From Botryococcus braunii (lineage: Eukaryota > Chlorophyta > Trebouxiophyceae): DNA of 64,000 nt. The DNA lies in NCBI GenBank assembly GCA_002005505.1, contig MVGU01001627.1, positions 1-64,000 of the forward strand. Direction: 5' to 3'. The translations under genes and the position numbers were made by a program. Each line of letters begins with the position of its first letter. Position 1 is the stretch's first letter. Below are positions 1-11,861 of the stretch, in pieces. The notes beneath the pieces are model-generated. The model was not told the DNA's origin, searched no databases, and was given only the letters and a program-made list of their open reading frames with translations.

Positions 1-68
<68 letters not shown>

Positions 69-111
69 CTCCTCCCCCCCCCCCTCTCTGTGTGCGTGTG
101 TGTGTGCGTGC

Positions 112-197
<86 letters not shown>
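1..197. repeat. CT and GT dinucleotide microsatellite block
   Basis: About 70 bases of nearly pure CT repeat pass through a short C-run into roughly 100 bases of GT repeat with a few GTGC interruptions. Apparent open frames here are poly Cys-Val translations of the repeat and are not genes. Confidence 0.97.
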
Positions 198-198
<1 letters not shown>

Positions 199-443
199 GG
201 GGGGGGGGGGCAGACTCTGCAAGTCGAGGTTGCATACACTCTCGTTGTCTGGTGGGGGTTGGGGGGGGGGGGGGCATGGTTCCGGATTCGCATTTTATCA
301 TTACCATCAAGCGTTGAGGGAGGGCAGGGTACAGGTTGCGCATTATTTTTTCTGAAACGTAAGTTGATAGGGGGGGGGGGGGGCATGATACAGGATAGGA
401 TTTTTGTTTTCCTTGGACCCGGGTACATACTCCCTTTATATAT
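198..443. repeat. G-tract-rich spacer, no gene seen
   Basis: Three runs of 12 or more G (near 199, 259 and 371) alternate with short unique sequence. I see no gene. The stretch ends at the TG that begins the left LTR of copia A. Confidence 0.8.
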
Positions 444-1143
444 TGTAAAAGGTTATGGGCAGTGGCGTATCCTGTAAGCAAGCAGACAGGTCGTAAGTTC
501 GTGCCTCTCCAGCTACAGTCCTCGACGACTGTCTGCTCTTTAGACACATGCAACTGCATGAACAAGACTGGCATCCTTATGTGCCCAGTATCTTTCCAAA
601 CCAGTTGCGTTACACGTTGATCTGTCAATGAGCATCTACACACGGATAAGCTCCTGACGGCTGAAAGCAAGTACCTCCCTATACTCAATCAAGACTCCGT
701 CCCTTAGCTGTTTGGGAGACTTGATTGTACACTAAGATGGTTCACTTACAAACAAGCAATCAAACATGAACACATTACCAATACACACCCTGCGTAACCG
801 CACCTGTAAGCAAGCAGACAGGTCGTAAGTTCGTGCCTCTCCAGCTACAGTCCTCGACGACTGTCTGCTCTTTAGACACATGCAACTGCATGAACAAGAC
901 TGGCATCCTTATGTGCCCAGTATCTTTCCAAACCAGTTGCTCGACTATGCGGTGATCGCAGCTGTAATAGTCCTTTCAAACTAACGCGTAATCTAGATCA
1001 GATTGTACCTTATGTTCGAAATCGTCCGCAACCTAACGTGTCTTAAGGTACCTTATGTTCTCAATGGACCCATATCCTAATAGTGCACACCTGAAGATCA
1101 CTTAAAGCACAAGGCATTCAATAATAATGTTCAGAACTCAACA
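444..1143 (-). repeat. 3' LTR of copia A
   Basis: 700 bp, starting TG and ending CA in plus orientation, with a PPT directly to its right. It matches 6850-7544 and, as reverse complement, 17316-18015 and 47352-48052. It contains two copies of a block of about 134 bp (near 474-607 and 808-940). One copy is followed on the minus strand by a GT splice-donor-like sequence, the other by the terminal LTR segment (see findings). Confidence 0.93.
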
Positions 1144-1155
1144 CTTCCTCTTGCC
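1144..1155 (-). other. Polypurine tract of copia A
   Basis: The minus strand reads GGCAAGAGGAAG immediately before the 3' LTR start TGTTGAG. This is the expected primer site for plus-strand DNA synthesis in an LTR retrotransposon. Confidence 0.85.
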
Positions 1156-1163
1156 TGCATGCT

Positions 1164-1991
1164 TTATGTGTATCTTCTCAAACCTAGTGAATTACGATGA
1201 CCAACAAACACGGGCTTAGCAAGTGGCTTGGTCATAATGTCAGCCACATTTCGAGCAGATTCTACATAGAGGATGTCTACCTGCCCAAGTGCCATAGCTT
1301 CCCTAGCATAGTGGAAGCTTACTGCAACATGCTTTGTGAATTTGGAATAAAGGGGGTTCCGTAAATTGGAAATGCATCCTTGGTTGTCACAAAAGATTTT
1401 GGCCCTCCAAGGTGCAGCCCCGATCTCTTCCAAGAAGCCCCTAAGCCAGTTGGCTTCCTTCACAATATGGCCGGCTGCCATAAATTCGGCTTGCACAGTT
1501 GAGGTATCAACTGAGCTCTGCTTCTTGCTTCCCCAAACCACGGCACTACCATAGACTGATAGAACATAGCCAGTGGTGGAATACCTGTGGTCCAGGTCCC
1601 CAGCATAGTCGGCATCAACATAGCCTTCTAGCTCAGGCCCCTTTCCACCCAGAGTAAGAGCTAATTCTCTGGTATCTCTCAAGTACTTCAGCACTCGAAT
1701 GGCCTCATTCCATTGTGAGGTAGTGGGTGTCATTCTATACCTTGACAACACTCCAACAGCCTGAGAAATGTCAGGCCGGGTCGTATTGGCAATATATAGC
1801 AACGATCCAATCAACTCGCAGTATCGATGACCAGGTGGCAGTGGGGTACCTGCCCCATGTGACATACCATCTGAGGACTCGGGTCTGCTGCTAGCGACGA
1901 AGTCCTTGGACATGGGGGTATCAACCACACGCCCATCATCAGCAACGCCAAACTTTTCCACAAGAGCATCAATCTTGGGAGTGCAACTCAT
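1164..1991 (-). pseudogene. RNase H region of copia A pol
   Basis: 275 codons. They carry the copia C-terminal connection (GSLLYIANTTRPDISQAVG) and an RNase H domain with acidic residues in VDADYAGD, VQAEF and CDNQGC, ending in the usual NVADIMTKPL block. RNase H degrades the RNA strand of the RNA-DNA hybrid during reverse transcription. The frame is separated from the RT block at 2010 by a frame change between 1991 and 2010. The usual [16 protein letters not shown] region reads SVDTSTVQAEF here, a sign of decay. Confidence 0.9.
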
Positions 1992-2009
1992 GGAAATAGT
2001 GCCCTGAAC

Positions 2010-2840
2010 TCAATTGCGTAGGACCTGACACCCCAGGAAATCATTCACCTCTCCCAAATCATGGATGGTGAAGTCCTTCTTCAACAACTCTTTCCCCCAC
2101 TCAATCTCTGCAACTACTGTGGCAACTATGAGAAGATCATCGACATAAACAAGAATAAAGGACAGGTTACCATCAGGGGCCCTCCTGATGTATACGCCCG
2201 CATCGCTCTTGCACACACTATACCCCATCACGCTCAACTTGTCGCTCAAGGTCTTGTGCCAAGCCCGTGGGGCTTGTTTTAGACCGTATAGTGCCTTCCT
2301 GAGCTTGCACACAACCCTCGTGTTGCCATTCTCAAATCCTGGTGGTTGGGTCACATAGGCCTCTTCCTCCAACTCCCCATTGAGAAAATCCGTCTTGATA
2401 TCCACTTGGTGGATCTCAAGATTCTGTGTGGCAGCCACTGCCAGCACAGCCCTCCTTGCCCCATAGCTGCCGGTGGGTGCAAATACCTCCCCAACATCTA
2501 TCCCAGGGATCTGTCTACACCCTTGGGCAACCAACCTCGCTTTAAAGCGAGTAACATTCCCATGTGCATCATTTTTAGTGGAGAAGATCCAATGGACAGG
2601 AATAATTTTCTGTCCATGTGGTCTGTCCACATACCCTAGAACCTCATGGGTAGCAAGGGAATCCATATCTTCCCTCATTGCTTGTTGCCAAAAATCCCAC
2701 TGAGGGGAGCATTGGGCTTCCCTCAGGTTAGATGGCACGTGAACCTTTCCCAGCTTGACATAAGGTACATTCTGTACCTTATGCTGAGACTCTGCAGTAC
2801 TGTCAGCACTCCTGGGACTGTTGTCTTTTATATCCCTCAA
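2010..2840 (-). pseudogene. Reverse transcriptase of copia A
   Basis: 276 codons of copia RT (RVT_2 type): the WQQAMREDMDSL entry motif, VHWIFSTK, FKARLVAQGCRQ, VDIKTDFLNGELEEEAYVTQ, the LYGLKQAPRAWH block, and the catalytic YVDDLL. The usual KTAFLNG is KTDFLNG here. The enzyme would copy element RNA into cDNA inside virus-like particles. The stretch 2841-3321 between this block and integrase is low-complexity linker with several stops and no recognisable domain. Confidence 0.93.
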
Positions 2841-3321
2841 ATCCTGGTTCCCAGAATAAGGTACATTTTGTACCTTATGTTGAGATCCTACAGTACAGCC
2901 AGAACTGCCAGAGCCCTCCCCAACTCTCTCTCACTCTCTCTTGGACTGCCAGACTCATGCGCTCCACCATTACAATCTCTCACCTTTCTCAATGCAGATG
3001 GAAGCAGCAGCTCTCTCTCTCTCTCCTGGACTCACACCTAGGTACACTACTCGGACTTTCCTGAGCTGCGCCTATTGTGTCAGACTGCACCCCATAAGCA
3101 TGATTGGCTCCCAGCTCAAATTGGCTACGTGCTTCCCCTGCTGCTGGCACTTCTAGCCCACTACTCTCCTCGCTAACATCTTCTCCAAGCATAGCCTCCC
3201 CTGTCTCAACCTACCTCTGCAGATCAGGGAGACCTACCAAGGGTGGCTCACTCACAAGTACCTCGCCTGAGCCAGGGACATGCATGGGGACCCCTACTGA
3301 GTCCCTCCTAGCCTGGCGCTG

Positions 3322-4470
3322 TTAACAACGCTGATCCCTTGTGAGGGTGGTTCTTGGGGGAAGTCTACGTTGAGACTTCCCCTGGAACCTGACCCCCTCC
3401 TGCAACTTCTGCAGTTTGTCCAGTTGCGATTGCGCTTCAGCACCCCCCCGAGCTAAATTTTGAAGATGTCCTAGCACTAACTGGGACTGCTGTGAGGTCC
3501 CTGAGGTGGCAGGGGAACCATCCTGGCTGCTGGGGGCTCTAGCCACAGGTCCGACTGAGCTCCTCAGCCTGCTGTGATCCTCTGGAGAGCTGGCAGTGGT
3601 AGCAGGAGATCCAGTGGGCTTGCACTCCACCACTGGGTCATCCTCTACTTCCCAAAAATTCAGGGGAATGGCTGTTAATGAGCTGGGGACATTGGAATTG
3701 CCTACCCTGCCATGCGAGGACGCTCCTGAGAGCCATTGAGGGGATCCAGGTTGCACCTTAGACATACCCACTCTCTCCCCCCCTCTCAAATGCTCAAGGA
3801 ATGTAACGTCCCTGCTCTCTTTCCATACACCATTGCCTACGTACACTCTATAGGCCTTAGACTGTGGGCAATACCCAGTGAACATGCATGGAATGGTCTT
3901 TGGTCCAAATACAGACCGCTGACCTGGGGGAATGTGAACATGTGCCACACAGCCCCATGTGCGCAAGGAAGCAACATCAGGCTTTACCCCATAGAACATC
4001 TCAGTAGGGGTCAGAGGCCTGCCTGTGGTGGGGCCCACGTTGCAAAGCAGGGTGGCAGACTCCAGTGCCTCCTTCCACAAGGAAGGGTCTGCTGCAGCGT
4101 GCACCAACAGGGTCCTTGTGCGCTCCTTCAGAGTCCGATTCATGCGCTCAGCAAGTCCATTTTGCTGAGGCGTGGATGGAGCTGAGGTCTCCATTTTAGT
4201 GCCCTGCTGAGCACAAAATTCTTTGAACTGCTGATTCAGCAATTCTGTCCCTCTATCAGATCTCGCACACTTCACCACTTTCTCATGAAATGTCTGTCAG
4301 TACTTCAAGAGCTCAATGAGGGCCTTGGGAATGACTTCTTTCGACTTCACTGCCAATGAGGCTATCAGATGGGATTTTTCATCAACCACAGTAACCCAAA
4401 AACGCTCTCCCGTGATGGCAGCTGGTGAAATGGGCCCCACAGTATCCACGTGCACTCGATCTAACACACT
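3322..4470 (-). pseudogene. Integrase core of copia A
   Basis: The rve-type integrase core shows CARSDRGTELLN (second catalytic Asp) and TPQQNGLAERMN (catalytic Glu), followed by the copia C-terminal block (MFYGVKPD, RTWGCVAHVH, GYCPQSKAYRVY). The first catalytic Asp lies upstream in the 4279-4470 stretch (VDTVGPISPAA-like), which is cut off by a TGA stop just before 4279. The 3' half (3322-3740) is a Ser/Pro/Gln-rich linker typical between copia integrase and RT. Confidence 0.9.
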
Positions 4471-5182
4471 CTATGCAGGTCTAGATGAAGCTGGAAAGGG
4501 GGGGCGAGAATGTTTCACTTGTATACATGACTCACACTGGGGAGGACACTCTGAGCATGGAGCAAGGGACACATGGATCCGAGTTACCAGATCTTCGTTG
4601 TCCAACCTTGTCATACTCTTAACCCCAGGATGACCCAACCTTGCATGCCACAGTAGTCTATCTATACACACGTGTCCTTTCCTAGCATGACACGAGGCAA
4701 CATGAGGACTGGACTGTGGCTGCGCAGCATGCTGGCTCTTGACTGGACACACCCATTCTAAAAAAAACATCCCTCGCTCTCTGGCTATCTGACCAGACCA
4801 GCCAGCTGGGCCTTTCATGGTCGTGTACCCACCTGCACTGTCAGTGAGGAATGATGCTCCATCTTGAATGGCTCCTGTGACAGAAATCAGATTAGTGTGT
4901 GCAGTGGGCACACACTGCACATTATGCAGCCAAAACACCTCTTGTCTGGCATTGACCAGACACACAGACCCTGTTGCAACTATCCCTCCTTTGGCGTCAG
5001 TAGGTTCGTGGAGTTTCACTTTTGTAAAAGTACCCATTCTTTGGCCAAGTGAAGAGGGAGGGGTTGGGCATGCATGACTGGGTTGTGTAGTAACGACAGA
5101 TCATTTACAAGGTGCACCGATGCACCACTATCCATCAGCCACGAGGTACTGCAAGCCCCATGAGACGTAGGGGTAAGCACAT
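4471..5182 (-). pseudogene. Protease and GAG-pre-integrase of copia A
   Basis: The aspartic protease is marked by SWLMDSGASVHLVNDLSLLH (catalytic DSG; translated near 5070-5140) and followed in another frame by LWHARLGHPGVKSM and the Cys-rich CSECPPQCESC zinc-binding block of the integrase N-terminus. The two parts lie in different frames that overlap near 5016-5037, so a frameshift separates them. The protease would mature the Gag-Pol polyprotein. Confidence 0.88.
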
Positions 5183-6446
5183 TCAACGAAACGAACATAG
5201 GCTCACCAGCACCTGGAGGAGGTGGTGGTGGGAGATGCCAGCCTGGGAAGAAGGGGAAGATAGTGGACACAGATCCAGGAGCATGTGAGGTTGACACGGG
5301 AGGGCCTCCTCTGGATTGGCCAGCATCCCACCAGCTGGCTTGTTGCTGAGGAGCTCCAGGGCCCCACACGCAGCTGGGCCCGCACTTGCAGCTTGCATTG
5401 TGCCATGTAGAGCTTGCAGCCTCTTCAGATCCAGGCACTCCCTCCAGAAATGTCCCGTCCTATTGCAGTAGCAACACGCGAGTTCCTCCTTTGGCCTCCT
5501 GTCACGGCCTGACCCTCGCCCCCTGCCTCCAGCGTTGTGAGCAGAAGGGCCATAGGGGGCCTGACCATCAGCAGGTGCTCGAGCTCCCACTCCTGGTGCT
5601 GCTCTAGCGCCCGGTGCAGCTCCAGCGCCTTGGGGAGGCCCAGGGATTCCACCCTGAGCTGGCACGGCTGCTGCAGCTGCTGCCACAACTGCTGCAGCTG
5701 ATGCTGTGACTTGCACTGACTCTGCTAACGGGATATCCTGGTACTCCAAGTTCTCAATGGCAGTGAGGATCGTCTCCAGCATGTTGTAGGGGTCTGACTT
5801 GGCGGAGGTAATTGCCCAAGCGTCAATCTGCAAGACTGCAGGTAGCCCCTTATACATATACCTGCAGATCTGGCGGTCGCCCAGCTGATGGTTATTGGCC
5901 TCCAGGGAGGCGGCAATACTGATGACTCGGTGGCACCATTCTTGCACTGTCTCTCCCTTCACCATGCCTTGTTTGAGCCCCTTGATCCACTTCTCGTTTA
6001 TTTCCCTGTCCTTCCCTCTAGTGCAGCGCTCTGCCATCCACTGAATGAAGTTCAAAGCTCCCACGCTGTTTGACTTCGTCGTGCCACATGGGTGGGACAG
6101 ACTGCAAAATGAAATGTTTTACTGCTGCGTTCTCTGCAGTCTTAGGCATGGCTGTCTCCAATGCTCCCATAGCTCCTTTTTGCATTGCGCAGGACCCCAG
6201 CTCTTCATGCCAGGCCCTGAAATTAGTGCGATCAGCCTTCAGCTGCGTAGACATCTTGGGATTGGAGGAGTTCATCGTGTATGCATACGAGCTGGCTGCA
6301 GTGCCTCCAGTGGTCTGTCCTGACTGTCCAGCTCCTGAGGAGGATGTGCTGCCTCCTGCTGGTGTTGCCATAGTCTCTGTACTGCTGGGATTACTTTCAG
6401 AAACCTTGCTTTGAGAACGAGTTTGAGGTTTGGTCATACACTTCAC
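5183..6446 (-). pseudogene. gag of copia A
   Basis: Begins at a Met-Lys-Cys-Met-Thr-Lys-Pro start near 6446 with a Ser/Thr-rich N-terminus, then a UBN2-like capsid region (FRAWHEELGSCAMQKGAMGA). It shifts frame near 6018-6064 and continues through GMVKGETVQEWCHRVISIAA to a CCHC zinc knuckle (CCYCNRTGHFWREC) after an Ala/Gly/Pro-rich stretch. Gag forms the particle shell and binds RNA. The frameshift makes it defective. E and F carry the same gag with different lesions. Confidence 0.9.
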
Positions 6447-6835
6447 TTCCTCTCACAGCGTTCAGCCTGACACAGCTGATTTAAGCATAACCTTCCGGCG
6501 TACACCACAGCACTTTCAAATATTCCACCCTTTCGAGGTCTAGCATGTAACCTTAATATGCAAAATATGCAAAATATTCTTCAGCAATTCAATCGCCTGA
6601 CCACCCGGACCTACTGACGGTCTCACGATAACGACGACGGGTGATAATCTCAGGTCACTTCACGGAAAAAAAGCTTCCCAAGAGATTGAAGACTCTGTAG
6701 GTAGGCCTTCTGAGTGAATATCCAGTTGTTAATTTTTACCTCTTCTTGCCGCCAGGCGAGTCCGTGAAAAACCCAGTACAGATGCATCCGATGATGCCAT
6801 GCACTCCTGTTTGCCCTTGGCTCAGCTGGAAGGGC

Positions 6836-6849
6836 GTGGGCCCATAACC
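6836..6849 (-). other. Primer-binding site of copia A
   Basis: Minus-strand GGTTATGGGCCCAC follows directly on the 5' LTR. It is complementary to the anticodon stem-loop region (GTGGGCCCATAACC) of plant initiator tRNA-Met, not to a tRNA 3' CCA end. The same 14 bases sit at the same position in E and F. Confidence 0.85.
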
Positions 6850-7544
6850 TGTAAAATGGTTATGGGCAGTGGCGTATCCTGTAAGCAAGCAGACAGGTCG
6901 TAAGTTCGTGCCTCTCCAGCTACAGTCCTGGACGACTGTCTGCTCTTTAGACACATGCAACTGCATGAACAAGACTGGCATCCTTATGTGCCCAGTATCT
7001 TTCCAAACCAGTTTCGTTACATGTTGATCTGTCAATGAGCATCTACACACGGATACGCTCCTGACGGCTGAAAACAAGTACCTTCCTATACTCAATTAAG
7101 CCTCCGTCCCTTAGCTGTTTGGGAGACTTGATTGTACACTAAGATGGTTCACTTACAAACAAGCAATCAAACATGAATACATTACCAATACACACCCTGC
7201 GTCACCGCACATGTAAGCAAGCATACAGGTCGTAAGTTCGTGCCTCTCCAGCTACAGTCCTCGACGACTGTCTGCTCTTTAGACACATGCAACTGCATGA
7301 ACAAGACTGGCATCCTTATGTGCCCAGTATCTTTCCAAACCAGCTGCTCGACTATGAGGTGATCGGCAGCTTTAATAGTCCTTTCACACTAACGCGTAAT
7401 CTAGATCAGATTGTACCTTATGTTCGAAATCGACCACAACCTAACGTGTCTTAAGGTACCTTATGTTCTCAATGGACCCATATCCTAATAGTGCACACCT
7501 GAAGATCACTTAAAGCACAAGGCATTCAATAATAATGTTCAGAA
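6850..7544 (-). repeat. 5' LTR of copia A, last bases missing
   Basis: Matches 444-1143 over about 695 bp, but the outer terminus stops at GTTCAGAAC and lacks the final TCAACA (rc TGTTGA). Beyond it lies copia C integrase sequence. It holds the same two copies of the ~134-bp leader block (near 6882-7014 and 7213-7345). Confidence 0.9.
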
Positions 7545-9183
7545 CTTTGTCTGGAATTTTGATGTACGCCAGACAGCCAAAGACCCTCAAATAATGCACA
7601 GAAGGTTTCCCGCCGAACAGCTCATAAGGGGTGGCAGACTTCCCCTTAGTAGCTCTAAGATTAAGTAGCCTGACAGCAGTAGGCAGTGTGTCGGTCCACA
7701 TACTTTGTGGGGCCTTAGCCTGTAGCAACAACATTCTAACCTTCGCCTTTAAGGATCTGTTAAAACGCTCTGCCCTACCATTTTGTTGAGGTGTGTAGGG
7801 TGCAGACGTTTCATGTCTGATGCCCTTTGACTGAAAAAACTCGTGTAAATCTGAGTTAACAAATTCAGTCCCCCTGTCAGTCCTAACCACCTTTACAGAG
7901 TGACCAGTTTGATTTTCTAAATATAGTAGGATTGCTTTAACATCATCGCCCACCTGAGACTTGTAGCATAGAGCCCTTGCTTCACCAGCCTTAGAGAAAT
8001 CATCCAGCACAGTGAGCATATACCTCTCCCCTTCTGCCCCCGATACAGGAAGTTCACCAACAATATCCATATGGACAAGCTGTAGACGCTCTGTAGCCGT
8101 TGCAGGGGAACGCTGGTAGCTTTCTCTAGTCTGCTTACCCAAAACACACACCTCACATAGTGAGTGACCATGTGAGCAAGGAGAGAAAGAGGTTTCAATC
8201 CCTTTAACCATATTTTCTGTCTGCAGTCGTTCCATGTTTTTACTTCCAGGATGTCCTAACCTTGCATGCCAAAGATCATACTCGGAGCACTTGTGCGCAA
8301 GACCAGCAGTGTGAGGGGGCTTCATTGACTGACATGATGTTGAACAAAAATACAACCCTCCCTCCTTTGTAACTTCCATTGTGAAGGATGATTTCAGACA
8401 GCAGACATTTGTGACTTCACCTACTGAATTAGTTGAAAAACTAAGACCGTTGACGACTCCAGCAGATACTGAAATTAAAATTTCCAACGCAGTCGGAACA
8501 AATTCAACATCCCTCAACATACATGTGTTGCCATGCTGATCAACCAAGCATACGATTCCAGATGCTTTGCGTTGCGCCCACATGTTCACCAGTGGCCAGA
8601 TTTAGACCCTTTGGAATTGGATACCAATGTACATTATTCATTAATCTCACATCATTGTAGATATGTGTGGAAGCTCCAGAATCTACAACCCATAGTGAGG
8701 ACAATACCTAAATCTGAGGAGTCAATCATGGCCATTCCTCCAACAGGATTTTGAGATCGCCCCTTGCCAGCCATGATTGCAGCTCTCCTGGCACAATCAT
8801 CTTTGTACTTCTGACAATTCTGCCTTCTATGACCATCTTCAAGGCAGAACCAACAGCCACGAAACTCTGTTGGTAGATCATGAGGCATGCCCTTAGGCCT
8901 CACACCCTCATAAGTAGGGGCATTCCTTGGTCTGGGAGGAGGAACAAGGTTTGCTGACGCAGAGGGAGCCTTGTGCTGATCGATTCCTAAGAATTTTGCA
9001 CTGGCACTGATACGAGACACAACCTCATCCTCATCTTTTCCCAAGCATGAATCATACAGATGGCCTAAATCATGAGAAAAAGCCTTTGGCAGCCAACTGA
9101 CAATTCCCATTATGAGGCGCTCATCATACACAGGGTGATTATTTGCCCTAAGACCTCTAGCCAGCTTGAACTTCATGGCTACA
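7545..9183 (-). pseudogene. Copia C, 3'-truncated gag-pol fragment
   Basis: Part of an older minus-strand copia of the same subfamily as H. From right to left: end of the gag capsid region (KFKLARGLRANNHP), CCHC zinc knuckle (CWFCLEDGHRRQNC), a degraded protease, GAG-pre-integrase (LWHARLGHPGSKNM, CSHGHSLCEVC), integrase core (VHMDIVGELP, VRTDRGTEFVN, TPQQNGRAER), up to LRVFGCLAYIKIPDK, where copia A begins. RT and RNase H are absent from the window. The frame breaks between 8652 and 8589, inside protease. The right edge (9179-9183, CTACA) is the target duplication of copia B. Confidence 0.92.
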
Positions 9184-9914
9184 TGAAAACTTCTGAGCTT
9201 GGCGTTTCCTGTATGACCCGGGACGAGGGTGTTTAGTCCGGCGGCACTCTTGTTGTGTGTCGATTAACAAGCAGTGGCGACTGTGAGTGAAGTGACTTGA
9301 CTGGCAACAGTTGAACGACAAACACCCGAAGTGCTTTTGTAGTCCCAATCAAGTCTTACAATGCTTATTGCTCTCTCTCATCACTCAGTAATTCAAACTA
9401 CTCCATCTACGTAGTTACCTATAGTCCGCATTACCAATGTCCGATAAGCTAAAACATTAGCACTTTCCTAATACACATTATCTAGACCCTTTCCTAATCC
9501 ATTGTTCTTGTATGCTTAATGCTATGACAACAGTTTACCTGTATGACCCGGCACGAGGGTGTTTAGTCCGGCCGCACTCTTGTTGTGTGTCGATTAACAA
9601 GCAGTGGCGACTGTGAGTGAAGTGATTTGACTAGCAATAGTTGAACGACAAACACCCGAAGTGCTTTTGTAGTCCCAATCAAGTGCCTCCTCCCTTCGAG
9701 CCAGCAACATATAACCTTTCTAGCAAAACCGTGTCTGATTACCTCATTCTCCCTAATCAACGTGAATTTGGTCTAGATTGGTTCTGGCAGAACTCCTAGG
9801 TTCTGCCACCTATTACTCATTCTAATGAATGTTCCCGCTGGTTAATTCGAGCTGATCTGGCCACTATTACACTTCTGAGGGAAAGGCACCAAATGTTCTT
9901 TCACTATTATAACA
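9184..9914 (-). repeat. 3' LTR of copia B
   Basis: Begins TGAAAACTTC and ends ATTATAACA, with the PPT directly to its right. It contains two copies of a 146-bp block (9209-9354 and 9539-9684). On the minus strand the 9539 copy ends CATACAG and runs into GTAAAC. The 9209 copy ends CATACAG and joins GAAACGCC, the terminal LTR segment. Confidence 0.94.
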
Positions 9915-9926
9915 CTTCCCCTTGCC
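9915..9926 (-). other. Polypurine tract of copia B
   Basis: Minus-strand GGCAAGGGGAAG directly precedes the 3' LTR start TGTTATAATAG. Confidence 0.85.
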
Positions 9927-9932
9927 TTTTCC

Positions 9933-11597
9933 TCACAAAAACTTGGCCAAACCAAGAGCCTCACGATGTCCTTGAAATATCTGCCTTGTTAAAGGCTTGG
10001 TGAAGATGTCTGCTACATTCCTGGCTGACGGAACGTATTTCACATCAACCTGACCCAATGCAATAGCTTCGCGCGCGAAGTGGAAGCTGATTGCAATATG
10101 CTTAGTGTGCTTTGAGAACACTGGATTTCTGAGATGATTGATACATCCATGATTATCACAGTGAATCTTGACTGTCCACGGAGAAATGCCAATTTCCTCG
10201 AGGAAGCCCTTCACCCAATTAGCCTCCTTGACAGCTGCACTTGCTGCCATGAACTCAGCTTCTACAGTGGAAGTGGCCACTGCAGACTGTTTCTTGCTTC
10301 CCCATACTACAGCCCCTCCAAAAACGCGGATGACATAACCGGTAGTGGAGAAGCGATGATCTTGATCTCCACAATAATCAGCATCTACAAAACCTTCTAA
10401 TTCTGTATCCTTCCCTGCAAGGATCAGAGCCAGCTCTCTCGTTCCCTTAGGATATTTCAGCACCCTGATGGCTTCATTCCAGTGTGCTGTGGTAGGATTA
10501 ATCCTATAACGAGAAAGTACCCCCACAGCTTGAGCTATATCAGGCCTGGTGGTATTGGCAATATACAATAGGGATCCAACCAGATCACAGTATCGGTGTC
10601 CTGGAGGCAAAATGCTCCCAGCACCAATACTGTCACTGTTGTCTTTAGACATAGGCCTCTGGGTGGCTACAAAATCTTTAGTCATTGGAGTGTCAGGCCC
10701 CAAAGACTCCAGATCCAGCCCAAATTTCTCTACTAGTGCATCAATCTTAGGGATGCAGCTCAATGAAATGAGGCCTTTATCCCTGTCTCTCATCACTTGG
10801 CAGCCCAAGAAATCCTTCACCTCTCCCAAATCATGAATGGTGAATTCTTGCTTGAGCAACCCCTTCACTCTCTCAATCTCTCCCATGCCCTTGGAAACTA
10901 TTAGCAGATCATCAACATAGATTAGCACAAAAGACTTTCCTCCATCTACTGAGCACTTCACATAGACACCAGCATCACTCTTACACACCTCATATCCCAT
11001 GGTATGCAGCTTCTCATTCAGGGTCTTATGCCATGCCCTGGGTGCTTGCTTCAGCCCATACAAAGCCTTCTTCAAGCGACACACAGTGTTACCATCCCCA
11101 TTCTCAAACCCATGAGGTTGTGTGACATACACCTCCTCTTCCAATTCATCATTCAAGAATGCTGTCTTGACATCCACTTGGTGGATCTCAAGACCCTCTT
11201 GTGCAGCCACTGATAGCAATGCTCTCCTAGACCCATAACTGCTAGTTGGTGCAAATACCTCCATGACATCTACACCAGGGATTTGCCTACATCCCTGAGC
11301 TACCAACCTTGCCTTGAACCTTAGCACATTACCATGAGCATCCATTTTCACTGAGAAAATCCAGTGAACTGGAATCACTTTATGACCACGAGGCCTGGGG
11401 ACATACTCCATCACCTCGTGGGCATTCAACGAATTCTGCTCTTCCTGCATGGCAGCCTTCCAGTATTCCCACTGGGGAGACTGCTGTGCCTCTCTCAAGC
11501 TTGAGGGCACGCTTATCTTGCTGAAACGCACTCCAGTATGCTTCCCCTTTTCTCCCTGGCTCTCAGCAGTGCTGCTCTCATTCTCTCTCTCACCCAC
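9933..11597 (-). CDS. RT-RNase H region of copia B, open frame
   Basis: An uninterrupted 554-codon frame. RT motifs run in order: YWKAAMQEEQNSLNAHEV, VHWIFSVKMDAHGN, FKARLVAQGCRQ, VDVKTAFLNDELEEEVYVTQ, LYGLKQAPRAWH, catalytic YVDDLLIV. RNase H follows with VDADYCGD, STVEAEF, CDNHGC and the NVADIFTKPL end block. It would be part of one Gag-Pol polyprotein, so its start is not a true initiation site. Upstream it is disconnected from integrase by a frame change around 11600-11860, in the low-complexity linker. Confidence 0.92.
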   Translation of the reverse strand: MGERENESSTAESQGEKGKHTGVRFSKISVPSSLREAQQSPQWEYWKAAMQEEQNSLNAHEVMEYVPRPRGHKVIPVHWIFSVKMDAHGNVLRFKARLVAQGCRQIPGVDVMEVFAPTSSYGSRRALLSVAAQEGLEIHQVDVKTAFLNDELEEEVYVTQPHGFENGDGNTVCRLKKALYGLKQAPRAWHKTLNEKLHTMGYEVCKSDAGVYVKCSVDGGKSFVLIYVDDLLIVSKGMGEIERVKGLLKQEFTIHDLGEVKDFLGCQVMRDRDKGLISLSCIPKIDALVEKFGLDLESLGPDTPMTKDFVATQRPMSKDNSDSIGAGSILPPGHRYCDLVGSLLYIANTTRPDIAQAVGVLSRYRINPTTAHWNEAIRVLKYPKGTRELALILAGKDTELEGFVDADYCGDQDHRFSTTGYVIRVFGGAVVWGSKKQSAVATSTVEAEFMAASAAVKEANWVKGFLEEIGISPWTVKIHCDNHGCINHLRNPVFSKHTKHIAISFHFAREAIALGQVDVKYVPSARNVADIFTKPLTRQIFQGHREALGLAKFL

Positions 11598-11861
11598 TAC
11601 TCTTACACTGACTGTCGCCGTACTGCACGTTGGAACGGCCTGAGCAGTTTCAGATTTCCTTCTCTGCTCTCTCTCTCTCTCTTTGACTCGCAGTTTGCCT
11701 TTTCAAGCTTACTGCTCCGCACGCTTACATCATTCTCCCAGACACAGGTATCTCTCGGAAAGCTCTTGTAGTCTGGGGTTGTCACACATTGTCTAAGCTT
11801 CCGATTCACCTCCTCATTCGCACTCTCACATGTCTGGCGAGTAGCAGTCTCGTCAGTTCCC

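Larger units (their letters stand above)
444..7544 (-). mobile_element. Copia element A (family 1), decayed
   Basis: Ty1/copia LTR retrotransposon read on the minus strand: 5' LTR at right (6850-7544), PBS, gag, protease, integrase, RT, RNase H, PPT, 3' LTR at left (444-1143). The order protease-integrase-RT-RNase H defines copia. Stops and frameshifts split the coding region into at least six blocks, so it is not autonomous. It belongs to the same family as E (17316) and F (47352). The left LTR carries the terminal six bases (the rc start TGTTGA) that are missing from the right LTR at 7544. No target duplication can be matched, and the right side abuts copia C inside its integrase region. 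Confidence 0.93.

Noticed and set aside
90..477. Cys-Val frames at the left end
   Set aside because: Translation of the GT repeat.
473..942. CRISPR-like array from spaced repeats in LTRs
   Set aside because: Only two copies of about 134 bp with one long spacer, inside LTRs of a eukaryotic retroelement. The duplicated leader explains them.
3736..4185. 149-codon plus-strand frame
   Set aside because: Antisense shadow of copia A integrase.
6836..6849. tRNA gene at the initiator tRNA-like sequence
   Set aside because: Only 14-15 bases match, in antisense orientation and next to the LTR. It is a primer-binding site and not a tRNA gene.
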